From: Zantedeschia hybrid cultivar
Lineage: Eukaryota; Streptophyta; Magnoliopsida; Alismatales; Araceae
NCBI GenBank assembly: GCA_030544215.1
Contig: JARZZO010000003.1
Coordinates: 692,001 to 756,000, forward strand
Reading direction: 5' to 3'
DNA length: 64,000 nucleotides
Part shown: in pieces, positions 11,707 through 22,205 of the stretch
Layout of the letters: each line of letters opens with the position of its first letter
Position numbering within the stretch: position 1 is the stretch's first letter
Notes under the pieces: generated by a model
Seen by the model: the letters and a program-made list of their open reading frames with translations, nothing else
What the model was told of the DNA's origin: nothing
Databases searched by the model: none
Position numbers and translations under genes: made by a program

Positions 11707-12974
11707 TCTATATTATATATATTAAACAGAGTTTTCTGGTGCCACGTGTCAACACTAGAATTTTTTATTTTTCGCCTAAATTCTCTCTCTCTCTCACTCC
11801 CTCCCTTCCCTAGTAATATCTATGTCTTCTATTAATTTTTTCTCATTAATTATCTCTATCCTCCTCTTTCTCATTAATTCTCTCTCTCTCACCATCTCTC
11901 TCCCCCTCTCTCTCATTAATTCTCTCTCTCCTCTCTCTCATTAACTCTCTCTCCCCTTTCTCTATCTAAGTATTATTATTATTATCTCTTTTTCTCCTCT
12001 TTTATATATTTTCTCTCTCCCTATTAATATTTTTATCTCCTATTTTTTCCGTCTCCTATTATTATTATTATTGATGTCGTTGTAATATCTTGGTATTAAA
12101 GTAACTAATTTTAACACTGTTATTATTATTATTATAGTTTCATGGGTTAATAATAACTAATTTTGATATTGTTATTAAAAAATTAATATCAAAATAGTAG
12201 TCTCATGAATGATAACTAAGTTTGATATTATTATTATTATTATTATTATTACTACTACTACTACTATTATTATCTCTCTTTCTCTTCTTCCACATTTTTC
12301 TCTCTCCCTATTAATATTTTTATCTCTTATTTTTCTATCCCCTATTATTATTTGTTGCAAATCTCTTGAGATAATAATAACTAATTTTGACATCATCATC
12401 ATCATTGTTATTATTGGGGTAGTCTCATGAGATAAAAATAATTGATTTTTATATTATTATTATTAATGTGACCAGTCTCTCTCTCACTTTTCTCACTCAT
12501 ATTATTATTAATATTAATGTTGTTGTTATTATTAATATTGAGGCAATCTTTTGAAATAATAATAATAAATTTTAATATTTATTATCATTATTAGGATAAT
12601 TTCATGGGATAATAATAACTAATTTCGTTATTAACGAGAACAGTCGCTCTTTCACTTTTTTCCCAATCTATATTTCAATACAACATTTATGGGGATAATT
12701 TCATTAGATAATAATAATAACCTTCAATTCATTTTTTAGTTTTCTCTCTCACTTCATATTTCAATTAGATAAAATGGTTCACAACTTTTAATGTTTACCA
12801 AACAACTAACCTAATATTCATAGAAAAAAATGTTAGTATTTCTTAATATATATTCTTCTATAATTATTTTATTCATTGTTTCAAAAAGTGTGAACAATTA
12901 ACTTCACTTTTATTAATTATATTTTTTTATTCAAATATGTTAAGTCACCGTGCATCGCATGATATTGCAACTAG
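11707..12974 (+). mobile_element. Non-autonomous Helitron (1268 bp)
   Basis: The left end begins TCTATATTATATA, followed by 'gccacgtgtc', the form common at plant Helitron 5' ends. The right end is CTAG (12971-12974), preceded by a short hairpin (CCGTGC-ATC-GCATGA, one G-T wobble) about 10 bases upstream. It sits between A (11706) and T (12975), the expected A/T target with no target duplication. The matching point in unit A (near 7894) reads straight through from 'attaaattatta' to the text found after the Helitron, an empty site. The interior is CT-rich, then rich in ATT and related triplet runs. No Rep/helicase frame is present, so it would need an autonomous relative to move. Confidence 0.8.
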
Positions 12975-13081
12975 TGATGATATATTTTATTGATGCATAA
13001 TTTTTAAAATTGATTGAGTATAATTGCAACTAGTGGTGATATATTTTATTGATGTATAATTATTAAAATTGATTGACTATA
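12964..13081. repeat. 59-bp tandem duplication spanning the Helitron right end
   Basis: 'attgcaactagtgatgatat' starts at 12964, and its near copy with 'ggtgatat' starts at 13023. Both continue through 'attttattgatg.ataat' to 'aaaattgattga'. Each unit contains the last bases of the Helitron (attgcaaCTAG) plus about 48 bases of host flank, so the duplication must postdate the insertion or have accompanied it. Confidence 0.85.
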
Positions 13082-14292
13082 ATCAAACCCCTGCCATTAG
13101 CATCAAAATTAATAGAACATAATCAAATGCCTACTATTAGTAGTAGTATCAAAATCAATACTTCTAATTATGATAATGATGAAGAAAATAATATTGCGAG
13201 TAAAAGTTCGGAATTTATACTTTCCTAGTAGTAGATAGGTCTTTACTATGATCTCATTCCAAGACTTTGTTTAAGAAGATCCGTTCTTAAATATATTAAG
13301 GTGCTATTTTTTTTGAAGTTAAACATCTTAAAATATTGTAAATCGTGACATTTTAATGAGACAATATACAATATTTGTAATATTTTACATTATCTTATGT
13401 CAAACCAAATGACCCCCAAACCTCATATATTTTACAACCCTTTAATTTAAGTTTTCATGAAAATATCATCCTCCGATATATATATATACAAAGACTACAT
13501 TTTCAAAAAAATTCAATCAGATTATTAATACAAGTATGTGGGACCATAAAGTTATGAACCTTGTAATAGCAGAATTATAACACTTTGCGCCAACGATCTT
13601 TCACCTCTAATGCAATCGTCCTTCGGCAATGTAGAACAGAGTTATAACTAGAAATTTCCTTGCCATGTCTCGGAACCATCTTATTCTTCATAACTTTATC
13701 AGTTTAGTTTACCCTATACTATGACACGAACAAATAATTTGGCATTACTCATAAGTGAATCAAATGGTTCTTTAACTCTTGACACGTTCAAATACCTTTC
13801 TGACACTTTCTTTGAAAGAAAACGTACACCCCAAAGTCTATCTTTTTCCAATCACTATCCCTTCATAACCATAAACTTACGTGAACTTTTCCTGTTAACT
13901 ATGCATGTACACACGTGCATGTGTATGACTTTAAATCTGATTTAGTATGTATATACACACACGATATTCGATATAATCTTGTTCTTTTAATCCACATTTC
14001 TCTTAAGTCACAATAATCTATGGACTCGTCTAAATACAACACAATTAAGTATTCGTCATATAATGAATAGTTTCCAGAGACACTGAGTAATGGAAAGTGG
14101 GGATAGCAAGAAGACTAAAAAGTTGACAAGTGAACTGATCCCCTTTCTCTTACATCATAGCAAGGTTTATTTTCCTGATAGTTGAACTAATGGACACACT
14201 AGATTGTTAGCCATATTGCAAACAAGCAACAAGTAGACTAGCTACCGGCAGTAGAAATGGCAAATACTTTAGAGAAGCGCTTGTTGTAGTGG

Positions 14293-14590
14293 GGCATTGG
14301 AGCGCTACTGCAATGCCATCCAATAGTCGTCCGATCAACTTTGATCAGATGGTTGCAATAGTAAATTTTTTTTATTTCTTTTAAAATCTAGTGGGTGAGG
14401 CAACCCTAAGAGACCTTAAAAAAAAAAAATTATCTAATTAAAGATCCAATGGTATAAACAACTCTTTTAGGATTACCCTCACATCCTGAATTTTTTAAAA
14501 ATTAAAAATTAAAAAAACATATTGTTGTAGCCGTCTGATCAAAAGTTGATCGAACGACTGTAGACGACATTGTAGCAGGACTCCAATGCC
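14293..14590. mobile_element. MITE with long inverted repeats
   Basis: The left ~75 bp (GGCATTGGAGCGCTACTGCA onward to 'gatcagatggttgcaatag') are mirrored by the right end, whose complement reads GGCATTGGAGTCCTGCTACA and on to 'gatcagacggctacaacaat'. The middle is AT-rich and non-coding. I could not find a convincing target duplication, so the superfamily is open; long ends would suit a Mutator-like MITE. Confidence 0.65.
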
Positions 14591-14759
14591 TTTATTTTAG
14601 CAACTAGCAAGCATTTCTCATATTTTCATATTTTAATCAAATTGTAAGTTAAATACACTTGATAGAGCATCGTGCTGTAGGCGTCAAGGGGGTGTATTGC
14701 ATGAGCGAGGAAAAACCATAGAACAAGGAACAAAGCATCCAATGGTACCTATTATTGTA

Positions 14760-14764
<5 letters not shown>

Positions 14765-14807
<43 letters not shown>
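14765..14807. repeat. TA dinucleotide microsatellite
   Basis: An uninterrupted run of TA repeats over about 43 bases in an AT-rich spacer. Such runs vary in length between individuals. Confidence 0.95.
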
Positions 14808-14810
<3 letters not shown>

Positions 14811-14879
14811 ACATATCGATATCTATAAATATAATGAATTCAAAATAAGTTCTTACATCTTGCTATTTTGATATTGCCC

Positions 14880-17200
14880 TTTATAAACATAAATTTTTTA
14901 GTTTTTAATCTCTATCATTTGCTTCTATTAATTTTTCTTAACTCTACTATGGTTAAACATGAGTTTAAGTTTAACTCACTATAAAAAAATCACGTATAAC
15001 CTTATTTAAAGTTTGATTTTTACTTGGTTCATTGGTAGCACTGTCAAAAATAAAATAAAATTAGGTTACCTAAATATATTTCAGATGTTTAGATAATCCA
15101 ATCCTCGACCAAATGATCTAAAAAAAATTAAAAATGAAAAATTATTATTATACTCAATCCATTGCTGGCGAAAACCCTCGCCCCTATAACGGAACCTTGG
15201 GTGCCCTCCACCCCTCCATCTTTCCAGGTTTGTTCTCCTTCCCTCATTTACCCTCTTTGCCTTCCTCCCCCTACTGCCCTTTCACCTTCCTCAACCTTCT
15301 CCCCTTTGTGTGCTCATCCCCTTCAGCCCCTTCCATCTTCCATCCTGCCTAACCCTCCTTCCCCTTTTTTGCTCCCCATTTTTTGGGGTCTCATCGGTGG
15401 CTTCATCTACTGGTGCTCGATGTAGTATGTTTTCTATTTTTCCTCATGCCCTTCTTTTGTTTGATAACTTCTACTGAGTTTTATCCCTTTTTTTGCTTCC
15501 TACTCCTTTACGCTTCCTCTGGGCTAGGATTTCTCTAATTTCTCCATCATGTTTGCCTTATCCTACCTGCCTTCTCTCCTCTTGTCTTGTCAAGGACCCT
15601 CCTTTACTTGGCTGCTGCTGTTGGTTTTGGTATTTCTTGAGGCTGCAAGTCCCGTTGGGAATTGTTGGATGTTTCTTCCTTGTCCTCCTCTTGGGACTTT
15701 GAAGATTCTAGATAGAGCTCGAGACTTTGCACTTCTTCCGTATGTCCGATTTTCGTGGCATGCGTTTCTGAGCCCTCCTCTTAGTCAACTACTCGTGTGG
15801 AGTTGTAACATTTTTGACATATTCTTGCCAGCTTCTATGGTGAGGTTGTCTCATAGTCCCCCTGATCGCCTTGTCTCCACTTCAGTTCTCTAACATTAGG
15901 CTCGATGTCCGTCAGTTTATCTAGTGATGGTCTTTGACCTTTGTATTTTGCTTGTATCCCTCCTCCTTGCTGTGCCGATACCTACTACCATGTGGTTGTA
16001 CTGTGTCCCCTAATTCTCGTCCCTCTGTATTTCTAATTGATTGTCCTATGTGTATTTCTTACGTTTTAGTTTAATGGAAGGTGATGGGTTGAAATCTCGT
16101 CTATCACGATCAGGACCTTCTACCTATGATCAGAGGGGGGAACTCAGCTTGTAAAACAGAACACCGTCAAGGACCCCCAATGGTAATCCAGGTGATCCCC
16201 ATCTGATGCTTAAATTAAAAAAAAACTAGGAGGATATCAGGAAGAAGCAGAAGGAGGCTAGGTTGGTTGTTGCATAATTTAGCTTGTCGATCTGGGGGGT
16301 CCTTATATAGTGGTCCACAGGCATTTTTCGATCCCATTCCGATCAGAAAGAGTACTCATTTGAATCTCTTTTTGGGGAGAGTTACTTGAGAGGAAAGAAC
16401 TTGTTTGGAAAAAGTTAGGCCCGAGCCGAATCCTTTGGTTCATCGTAATCTCTAGAGAATCATAAGGCGATGAATATCATATAGATTCGTATCTTAGTTG
16501 ATTTCCAAGGTTATCTTAGCCTATTTCTCCTTAGGGTCGAGTTAAGCCGGAGAGATCGGACTCCGTCCGAGGGAGTAGGGTCCCTGTTTGATCCACCTCA
16601 AGAGGTCTATTAGGAAGAGGACTCACGCGTCTTCTTTGATGAGCCGAGGTCAATAGGCTAGGCACAATTGGTGACATGGTTGCTTTACTTAGCATGGCTA
16701 CGAATTTTTCCTCATGCCGACGTTGTTGACTTGGCGCACGGACCGTTTTGGGCCGGGTGAGACTTTCACCCATCTAATGGTTTCTTGAATGTTCAAAAAA
16801 AAAAAGACTCAATTCGTTGGGACTCAATTTTTATTTTTTAAGCCCCACTTTATTTGCAGAATAAGTTATTACGTGAGGTCCACTGGCGGAATGACGTATA
16901 CCAGAATAAGAGATATTTCGGTTTGATAGTTTTGTGGGGCTCGCTTACAAAATAAGAAGAATAAGTAATTCTTGGGTCTAAAGTGGGATGACTTATTTTT
17001 TTTATTCTCCAAATATGTTATTCTGCACCCGTATAAGCCATTCAGCTTGTCAAAGCAAAATTAAACTTATTCTCTCATTATTCGCCTTTATTCTTCTCGT
17101 ATTCTTCGATCAAAGTGACGCTAAAGTTATTATAAATATTTCTGTCTATTTTAATATTGATTTGAAAATATTTATTTTTTTAAATAATTTTTAAGTTCAT
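14880..17200. repeat. Dispersed repeat family B, copy 1, split by an insertion
   Basis: The parts 14880-15167 and about 16806-17200 together match 42833-43330, which lies in intron 1 of the receptor kinase gene. Anchors: 'tcttaactctac', 'aacatgg/aacatgag', 'cttatacctttatttaa' and 'gactcaattttt'. The two parts are separated by a LINE-like insertion. The right part also contains unrelated extra DNA. No protein or terminal repeats were seen. Confidence 0.55.
15168..16805 (+). mobile_element. LINE-like insertion with poly(A) tail and 13-bp target duplication
   Basis: The left flank ends 'actcaatccattg' and the right flank begins 'actcaattcgttg' (10 of 13 match), directly after an A-run (16796-16805). 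This layout is the mark of target-primed insertion of a non-LTR retroelement on the plus strand. The left end (GCTGGCGAAAACCCTCGCCC) resembles plant L1 5' leaders. The interior has a pyrimidine-rich first kilobase and no intact reverse transcriptase, so most of the element is deleted or decayed. Repeat B2 near 43080 shows the uninterrupted arrangement. An internal A-run at 16216-16224 suggests a composite. The part 16226-16790 could alternatively be an antisense LTR piece, since its complement has a TATATAAGG box. Confidence 0.5.
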
Positions 17201-17240
17201 TTAAGTTCCACTTTAGTTGTAAAATAAATTATTACGTGAA
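16839..17240. repeat. Direct repeat pair of ~40 bp, 364 bp apart
   Basis: 'taagccccactttatttgca' at 16839 and 'taagttccactttagttgta' at 17203 both continue to 'ataa.ttattacgtga'. The DNA between is AT-rich and lies just upstream of the MOCS2 promoter. It may be the border of an unrecognised element. Confidence 0.6.
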
Positions 17241-17524
17241 TGTTTATTAAAAAGGCCCTAACAAAAGGTGGGTACCTGGGATGACCCTCCTGCACCCTGT
17301 AGCGCCGTCACCCACGAAGTCGTATCCATGGCGGCCAGCGGCGGTACAGGGTAATGAAGGTGCGTACGCGTACCATAAATTTTGCGATTCCACAGTTACC
17401 CATATGACGTACCATGCCGCATGGGAAGAATCGGAGATCACATCGAGGATATTTTCGTCATAACAATAATAATTTTCTCTCGGCAAATGAGCCGGTGTGA
17501 TTTTTATGGCGCGGAGCGGAATAC

Positions 17525-18175
17525 ATGACCCTTGTTCCCTCTCCCACGATGGCGGCGGCGGCGGCGGCGATGGCGACGGAGGAGAAGACGCTAATCGAGG
17601 TGCTGGAGCCGTCCTCCGCCCAGCTCGACCTCTCCAGGTACGTCTCCTTCGTCCGCGACCCCGCCTGTGGCGCCGTCGCCACGTTCGAGGGCACCACCAG
17701 GGACACCTTCGAGGGCCGCCGCGTGGTGGAGCTCCGCTACGAGGCCTACGGCCCCATGGCGCTGCGGCAGCTCCGGGAGATCTGCGCCACCGCGCGGGCC
17801 CGCTGGGCGGTGGAGCGGGTGGCTGTCGCACACCGCCTTGGGCGGGTGCCGGTGGGTGAGGCGAGCGTCTTCGTGGCGGTCTCGTCGGTGCACCGGGCCG
17901 ACGCGTTGGCGGCTTGTGGCTTCCTCATCGACGAGGTCAAGGCGTCTGTGCCCATCTGGAAGAAGGAGGTGTACGAGGACGGGGAGGTGTGGAAGGAGAA
18001 CCGGGAGTTCCTGGAGCGGCGGCCGGGAACGGCCGGTCCGGTACTGGAGCCGGTGCCGGAGAGGGAGACGAGGAAGGGTTGCTGCGGGGGTAAGGTGAGG
18101 ATGGAGGGCGAATTGGCGCACGTAATTAGCCTCGACACAGCGAGAGGGGAGCAGACTGATGCAAGGCCGCGTTGA
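17525..18175 (+). CDS. CNX6: Molybdopterin synthase catalytic (large) subunit, MoaE/MOCS2B family
   Basis: With the small subunit (CNX7), this protein adds two sulfurs to cyclic pyranopterin monophosphate (precursor Z) to make molybdopterin, a cytosolic step of molybdenum cofactor synthesis. The 216-residue product has the MoaE fold signatures in order: CGAVATFEGTTRD (48-60), RYEAYGPMA (71-79), HRLGRVPVGE (103-112), HRADAL (123-128) and KASVPIWKKE (139-148), which carries conserved active-site lysines of the family. The C-terminal GCCGGKVR (185-192) matches a plant-specific tail. The gene is intronless and very GC-rich, unlike its AT-rich surroundings. Three in-frame ATGs compete (17525, 17549, 17570). 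The third gives MATEEKTLIEVLE, which fits the family N-terminus best; the first is listed as the longest frame. The subunit partner gene is not in the window. Confidence 0.95.
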   Translation: MTLVPSPTMAAAAAAMATEEKTLIEVLEPSSAQLDLSRYVSFVRDPACGAVATFEGTTRDTFEGRRVVELRYEAYGPMALRQLREICATARARWAVERVAVAHRLGRVPVGEASVFVAVSSVHRADALAACGFLIDEVKASVPIWKKEVYEDGEVWKENREFLERRPGTAGPVLEPVPERETRKGCCGGKVRMEGELAHVISLDTARGEQTDARPR

Positions 18176-19105
18176 CCTACGTGGAATCGAGCACACAACA
18201 TCGTTTGATCCTGAAGCGTCTGTTGCTCGCTTTTGATCGGACAATGTCAAGTCAACCATTCGGAATGGTCGATTCTCCTGTCTCAGTACAATTCGATCGT
18301 GTGGAATCGGATCTCATCAGTGAATTTGGCAAATCGATTCGTGATGCTTTTGATTTTTCTTGTTTCTTGTTTAACCTTTTTTTTTTGCTCAAGTTTGGAG
18401 ACGCCTTCTTATTTTTTTGGTTGGTTCATCAAATGGCTTCACCACACTACGCCTGGGAATAGCTAGCTAGGATGCGGATGCTTAATTTGTGCATTCGGGA
18501 ACATGTTGTTTCAATACATATGTGGCCCAGTGGCGGGCGGGTAGAATCATTTTGTCGTGCAACCCATATGTTCGATGAAATGTGTCTGCAGCTTCACCGA
18601 AAGAGACTTGATTATTTCATTTGCGAGGACTGACTTACTACTGTCCTGCTGCGGCTACTGCACTGAGAAAATACCAAGTGTAGTGAAGCTTTCTAATTCT
18701 AACTTTTTGTGTATTTGTCCGGTATGCTACGGAAGCCATTGATCCCTTTTCCCCTTTCCTGTGGTCAGACGTACACCAATACAATACATCATTTACTATC
18801 AAAAGATTGGATGGCTTATCAATATCAGTACACGATTTAGGTGATCCATGGTTCGACTTGTTTGACTAATTCCTTATAATCTGGCCATGACAAAGTGACA
18901 AGCTAATAGCTATGCCCGCGATCTTGCAAAGGCTTTCAATTAAGTACCTACACTGTTAAGCACAAGCACGGAGCACCAACTCGTTTTTTCTTCGGAAGCT
19001 CTGCTTGCTGTGCTGCTGACATGCGAGCTGCAGCCTCCAGACCCTGAGGTGTGAGGTGCTCGAATAGTTGCTACTATATATATATATAAGAAAGTTGAGG
19101 GTCTG
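18176..19105. other. 3' flank of MOCS2 and spacer, no gene recognised
   Basis: No protein family is visible. The first few hundred bases probably include the MOCS2 3' UTR, but no clear AATAAA was found. A short TA run at about 19072-19089 comes just before the open frame at 19112. Confidence 0.5.
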
Positions 19106-19111
19106 ATGCAG

Positions 19112-19330
19112 CCTGTCGTCTTTAACAAGCATGTATGTGAGCGTAAGGAGGCGGCCATTTGTGACGAATCAAAGGTGCCGGAATGTTCTCCACCATCAGC
19201 GAGGTGGGATGTCGATCATGCAGGCAACTCCTTAGATTCTTGGTTGTCCAAGGGAAAGCCAGCCATCCAGCAAGCTATGTATGCCGATCCTGCACTCATG
19301 GCCCTGGACCATGGCTTAACGTTGTTGTGT
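19112..19330 (+). pseudogene. Unidentified exon-like ORF interrupted by a copia element
   Basis: An open frame begins after a good splice acceptor (GATGCAG|CCTGTC, AG at 19110-19111). It runs through residues such as SARWDVDHAGNSLDSWLS and DPALMALDHGLTLLC up to the retroelement border. If the element and one copy of TTGTG are removed, the frame continues at 24363 with NRLLSLLLSI and then TGA. The composition looks like a real C-terminal exon, but I do not recognise the family and see no upstream exons on this strand. It could be the last exon of a lost gene or a captured fragment. Confidence 0.4.
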
Positions 19331-19720
19331 TTATACGTGACTTGGGTCACGCATGTGGATGAGCATGCACATTGGATGAGATCTGCCAGAGTTCCATGTT
19401 GATTGGAACTCTTCTAGAGATAAGACGTTTGTGGAGTATTATATATACGCATGTAATAGAGAAAAAGGTGTACGACCTGTGCTCTCTCCTTCTCCTCCCT
19501 CCCCCCCACCTCCTCTCTCTCTCTCTTAGAAGTATTATTGATCGCCTTCAAGTCTTGACTCGTGGAACTAGCAAACGACTCCGGTAGTTGTCCGCATTAA
19601 GGAGAGGACCTTCTCCGCTTCCTTCGACGTGTGGATCTTTTCCGTCTCCGCTTGACTTGTGAGGATCTACGCACGTACTAAGGTAATTTCTATATGTGTA
19701 TGTATTGGTCTATACCAACA
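19328..19720 (+). repeat. Left LTR of the copia element
   Basis: About 393 bp. It shares with the right LTR the phrases 'ggatgagcatgcacattgga', 'ctctctccttctcc', 'gtgtggatc' and 'ggtaat.tct'. It ends 'tataccaaca', immediately followed by the primer-binding site. The first bases (TGTTTATACG) look altered from TGTTATACG. Confidence 0.85.
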
Positions 19721-20931
19721 GTGGTATCAGAGCGCAAGATTTGGTTCAGCACCATGAGGGCATCGGTTGATAGGGGGCAAGGCACCGTCGCCAGCACACG
19801 GCCACGTGCAATAGAGCGCTGCACGCGTTGGCCCGCGCAGCCGTGTGCGTAGGGTGCTGCGCACCTGCGTGCGCTGGCTTGCACGGCAGTGCGCACAGGG
19901 CGCCGCGTGCCTACATGCATTGGCCTGCATGGTAGTGGGTGCAAGGGCACCCCGAGCCTACGCATGGTCGTGCAACGTGCAGTAGCGGCATATGAGCCCC
20001 TATTCTCCTCGGCGCGTGGCAGAGCCACGGCCACCTCCGGCTTAGCAACCACCAGCGTCACCGACCACCATGATCCGTCCGTGTCAAGTGTCAACGAACT
20101 AACCGGCCGATGACCGTCGTACCCCCTCTCTCTCCTGGGGTTTTTCCCCTTTTCCCAATTCTTGCGTGACAGGAGGAAGAACATGATGCAGGTTTGCTGT
20201 TAGGCCTTAACATTTTCAATATTATGTTTATATCCTTGTTAAAGTTTAAGCTCATTACATACTTAATTAAAACCTGTTAAAGTTGTTAATGGGCCTATAA
20301 AACCTATTTTTGGAATCCGAATACTATAATGATGAAATTGCATGAATTATTGTTCTGTATGGTCAATAAGACGGATAGCCAATGTCCCGAAGTGTTACTT
20401 TTCGGGAACTCATTGGAGACCTTAGAGAATCCATATTGGCGCGAGTTTTTTTTATTCAAATCCAATTTTATTGTAATTATTCAGAGGCCGATTGAGTATC
20501 GGTTCTCAAGTTGTACGTTTTATGTGTTGTAATTAATTTGGACTGTACATAGATGTGGATGTCGGGAATGTCCCCCCCTTTTCTTCCGCGGGAAGGCTTC
20601 CATTCCATCGCGTAACTGTGGCGATGAGGTGTTAGGAATTAAAGGGTATGATCACCGGGAGCATTACCGTGAGATACCTGTGCTCCGCAGGATGTGAAAG
20701 TTAATCACGTCTTGTTAGAGCGGGGGATGTGGATTTCTTCTTTTCTGTCTCCAGCCGGCCGAAAGGAGAGAGTTCGGTAGTCCGTGCACAAAAGGTGGTA
20801 AGAGCTCCTGAAAAGAGAAGACAAACAAAGAAAAGAAGTGGCCCGATTAGAACTGTGACATGTGGAGTCTATTCATGCAAATATATAAATAAACTAGAAG
20901 TTTGAAGGGAATGCTTCAGATGGGTGTTTGG

Positions 20932-21354
20932 CAGTGGCGAACGCAGAAACTTTGTTCAATGGGGTCATTTGGATCATTATTAAATTTATCCATATTTTAT
21001 TTTGATTATAATAAAAATATTAAAATAAAAATAAAAATAAATATATTTTAATCATTATAAAAATGATATACTTCAATAAAAATGATACACTTCGTCACGA
21101 GGAATTTTTTCTTCCGAATGCACTCAACGAATTTTTTATTAAATCATAAATAAAAGTCATAATATTATGTAAAAAATTCAGTAGAACTGAGATCCGAGTG
21201 GGACTGGGGTCCTGTGGGTCATCTAAAAAATTCTGTGGGATAACCTTATACCTAAATTTGAAATTTGCCTTATTAAATTAAGACTCTCCTAAGAAAATTT
21301 TAAAATTTCAATGGGGTCCTAAGACGCCACTGAAATGGGCTGAGTCCACCACTA
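20932..21354. mobile_element. hAT-type MITE, copy 1
   Basis: The ends read CAGTGGCGAACGCAG and, on the complement of the right end, TAGTGGTGGACTCAG. Flanking 8-bp copies are gtgtttgg (20924-20931) and gtgtttag (21355-21362), one base different; 8 bp is the hAT target-site length. The interior is AT-rich and non-coding. It is related, in opposite orientation, to the element at 30574-31096; both hold 'gatccgagtg', 'acccca' and 'attttttattaaatcataaa'-like text. Confidence 0.75.
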
Positions 21355-21974
21355 GTGTTTAGGGAAGGTAGGTGACCATGCACTATGGCCACCCACCTCC
21401 CATTTTTTTGTTTGAAACCTCTGGGGGTGGAAGGTGCTAAGCCATCCTAATATGCATACAAAATGAAGTGCTTGTGTGTGGGAATTCTAAGAAGTGAAAG
21501 TGTTATGGTAAAAGAAAATGAGGGAGGAAAAGAATGGTTATAGGATGGGTGAACGATGTGAAAAGTAAAAAGAGGAAAAGGTTAAGAAGACAAGTCTATT
21601 TGGAATGCGAGAGACTCTTGGTATTCCCACTCTGTTATTCGCATCCTTTAGACTTCTCGCTAGCTCAATTTCCAACCAAAGCCTACTACCCCTGCCGAAG
21701 CTCTCTCCACCTTCGAAATTCTCAACCTCCAAAAAATCTCCACCCCCCTCCCGAGAGGACGTAGAGGGTTTAAATAGTGGGGAGAAAATAGGGGAAAATC
21801 AAGGTCTAATCCTCGTTAATCCCCCAAGAGCCAATAGAAAATGGTCAAGAGCTGGAGATCATGGCTACGGCAGTCGCCGGAGTGGGGAGTGGTCGGAGTA
21901 GTGGGGGGTGAGGGTTACGAATGGAGGAGAACGTAGGAAGACGAGGTCAAGCTGAAAAGTGGAAGGATAGACGG

Positions 21975-22205
21975 CCAACTATTTTGCCTTCCACTTTTGT
22001 AGAAGGCCACAAAGTTGGCCTTCCGCGAAAAAGTGGAAGACAACATAGTTGGCCTTCCGCGGAGGTAGAAGGCAATCAAGTTGGCCTTCCATGGAGGTGG
22101 AAGGCAACCAAGCTGGCCTTCCGTGGAGGTGGAGGGCAGCGTAGCTAGTCTTTGGGGAAGGCAGAAGGCCACCAAGTTGACTTTCCAAGAAAAGGTGGAA
22201 GGGAC
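21975..22205. repeat. Minisatellite, 32-34-bp units
   Basis: The core 'ttggccttcc' (with variants) starts at 22015, 22049, 22081 and 22113, each followed by 'aggtggaaggcaa.caag'-type text. Degenerate units extend to both sides. The array creates several spurious open frames on both strands. Confidence 0.8.

Larger units (their letters stand above)
8886..14008. repeat. Large direct tandem duplication, unit B (~5.1 kb with insertions)
   Basis: Second copy of unit A. It is longer because of three differences: a private segment (10405-11306) replaces a shorter piece of unit A, a 1268-bp Helitron is inserted at 11707-12974, and 59 bp are duplicated across the Helitron's right end. A second version of the zinc-finger gene's putative last exon, with its acceptor (TTTTAG at 10201-10206), lies here. 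The right breakpoint follows 'cacatttctcttaagt'; unit A ends after the related 'cacatttctctcaa', at the join to the copied 'gttctaattaatta'. Confidence 0.87.

Noticed and set aside
12175..12430. Frames of 73 and 76 codons rich in Ile, Met and Val
   Set aside because: Triplet repeats inside the Helitron; no coding signal.
15134..15893. Frames of 69-114 codons with hydrophobic translations
   Set aside because: They overlap in several frames in a pyrimidine-rich LINE-like leader and show no known domain.
17247..18259. Several long open frames on the minus strand and in other plus-strand frames over the MOCS2 gene (for example 222 and 194 codons)
   Set aside because: They mirror the GC-rich MOCS2 coding sequence; their translations are Arg/Pro/His-rich and resemble no family.
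19690..20184. 164-codon minus-strand frame rich in Arg and Ala
   Set aside because: It overlaps the primer-binding site and leader of the copia element, a GC-rich stretch with degenerate ~45-bp repeats.
21915..22188. Four overlapping frames with repeated GRP/EGN-like peptides
   Set aside because: Translations of the 32-34-bp minisatellite.
21975..22205. Regular repeats that might suggest a CRISPR array
   Set aside because: Units are contiguous with no unique spacers and the genome is a plant; it is a minisatellite.
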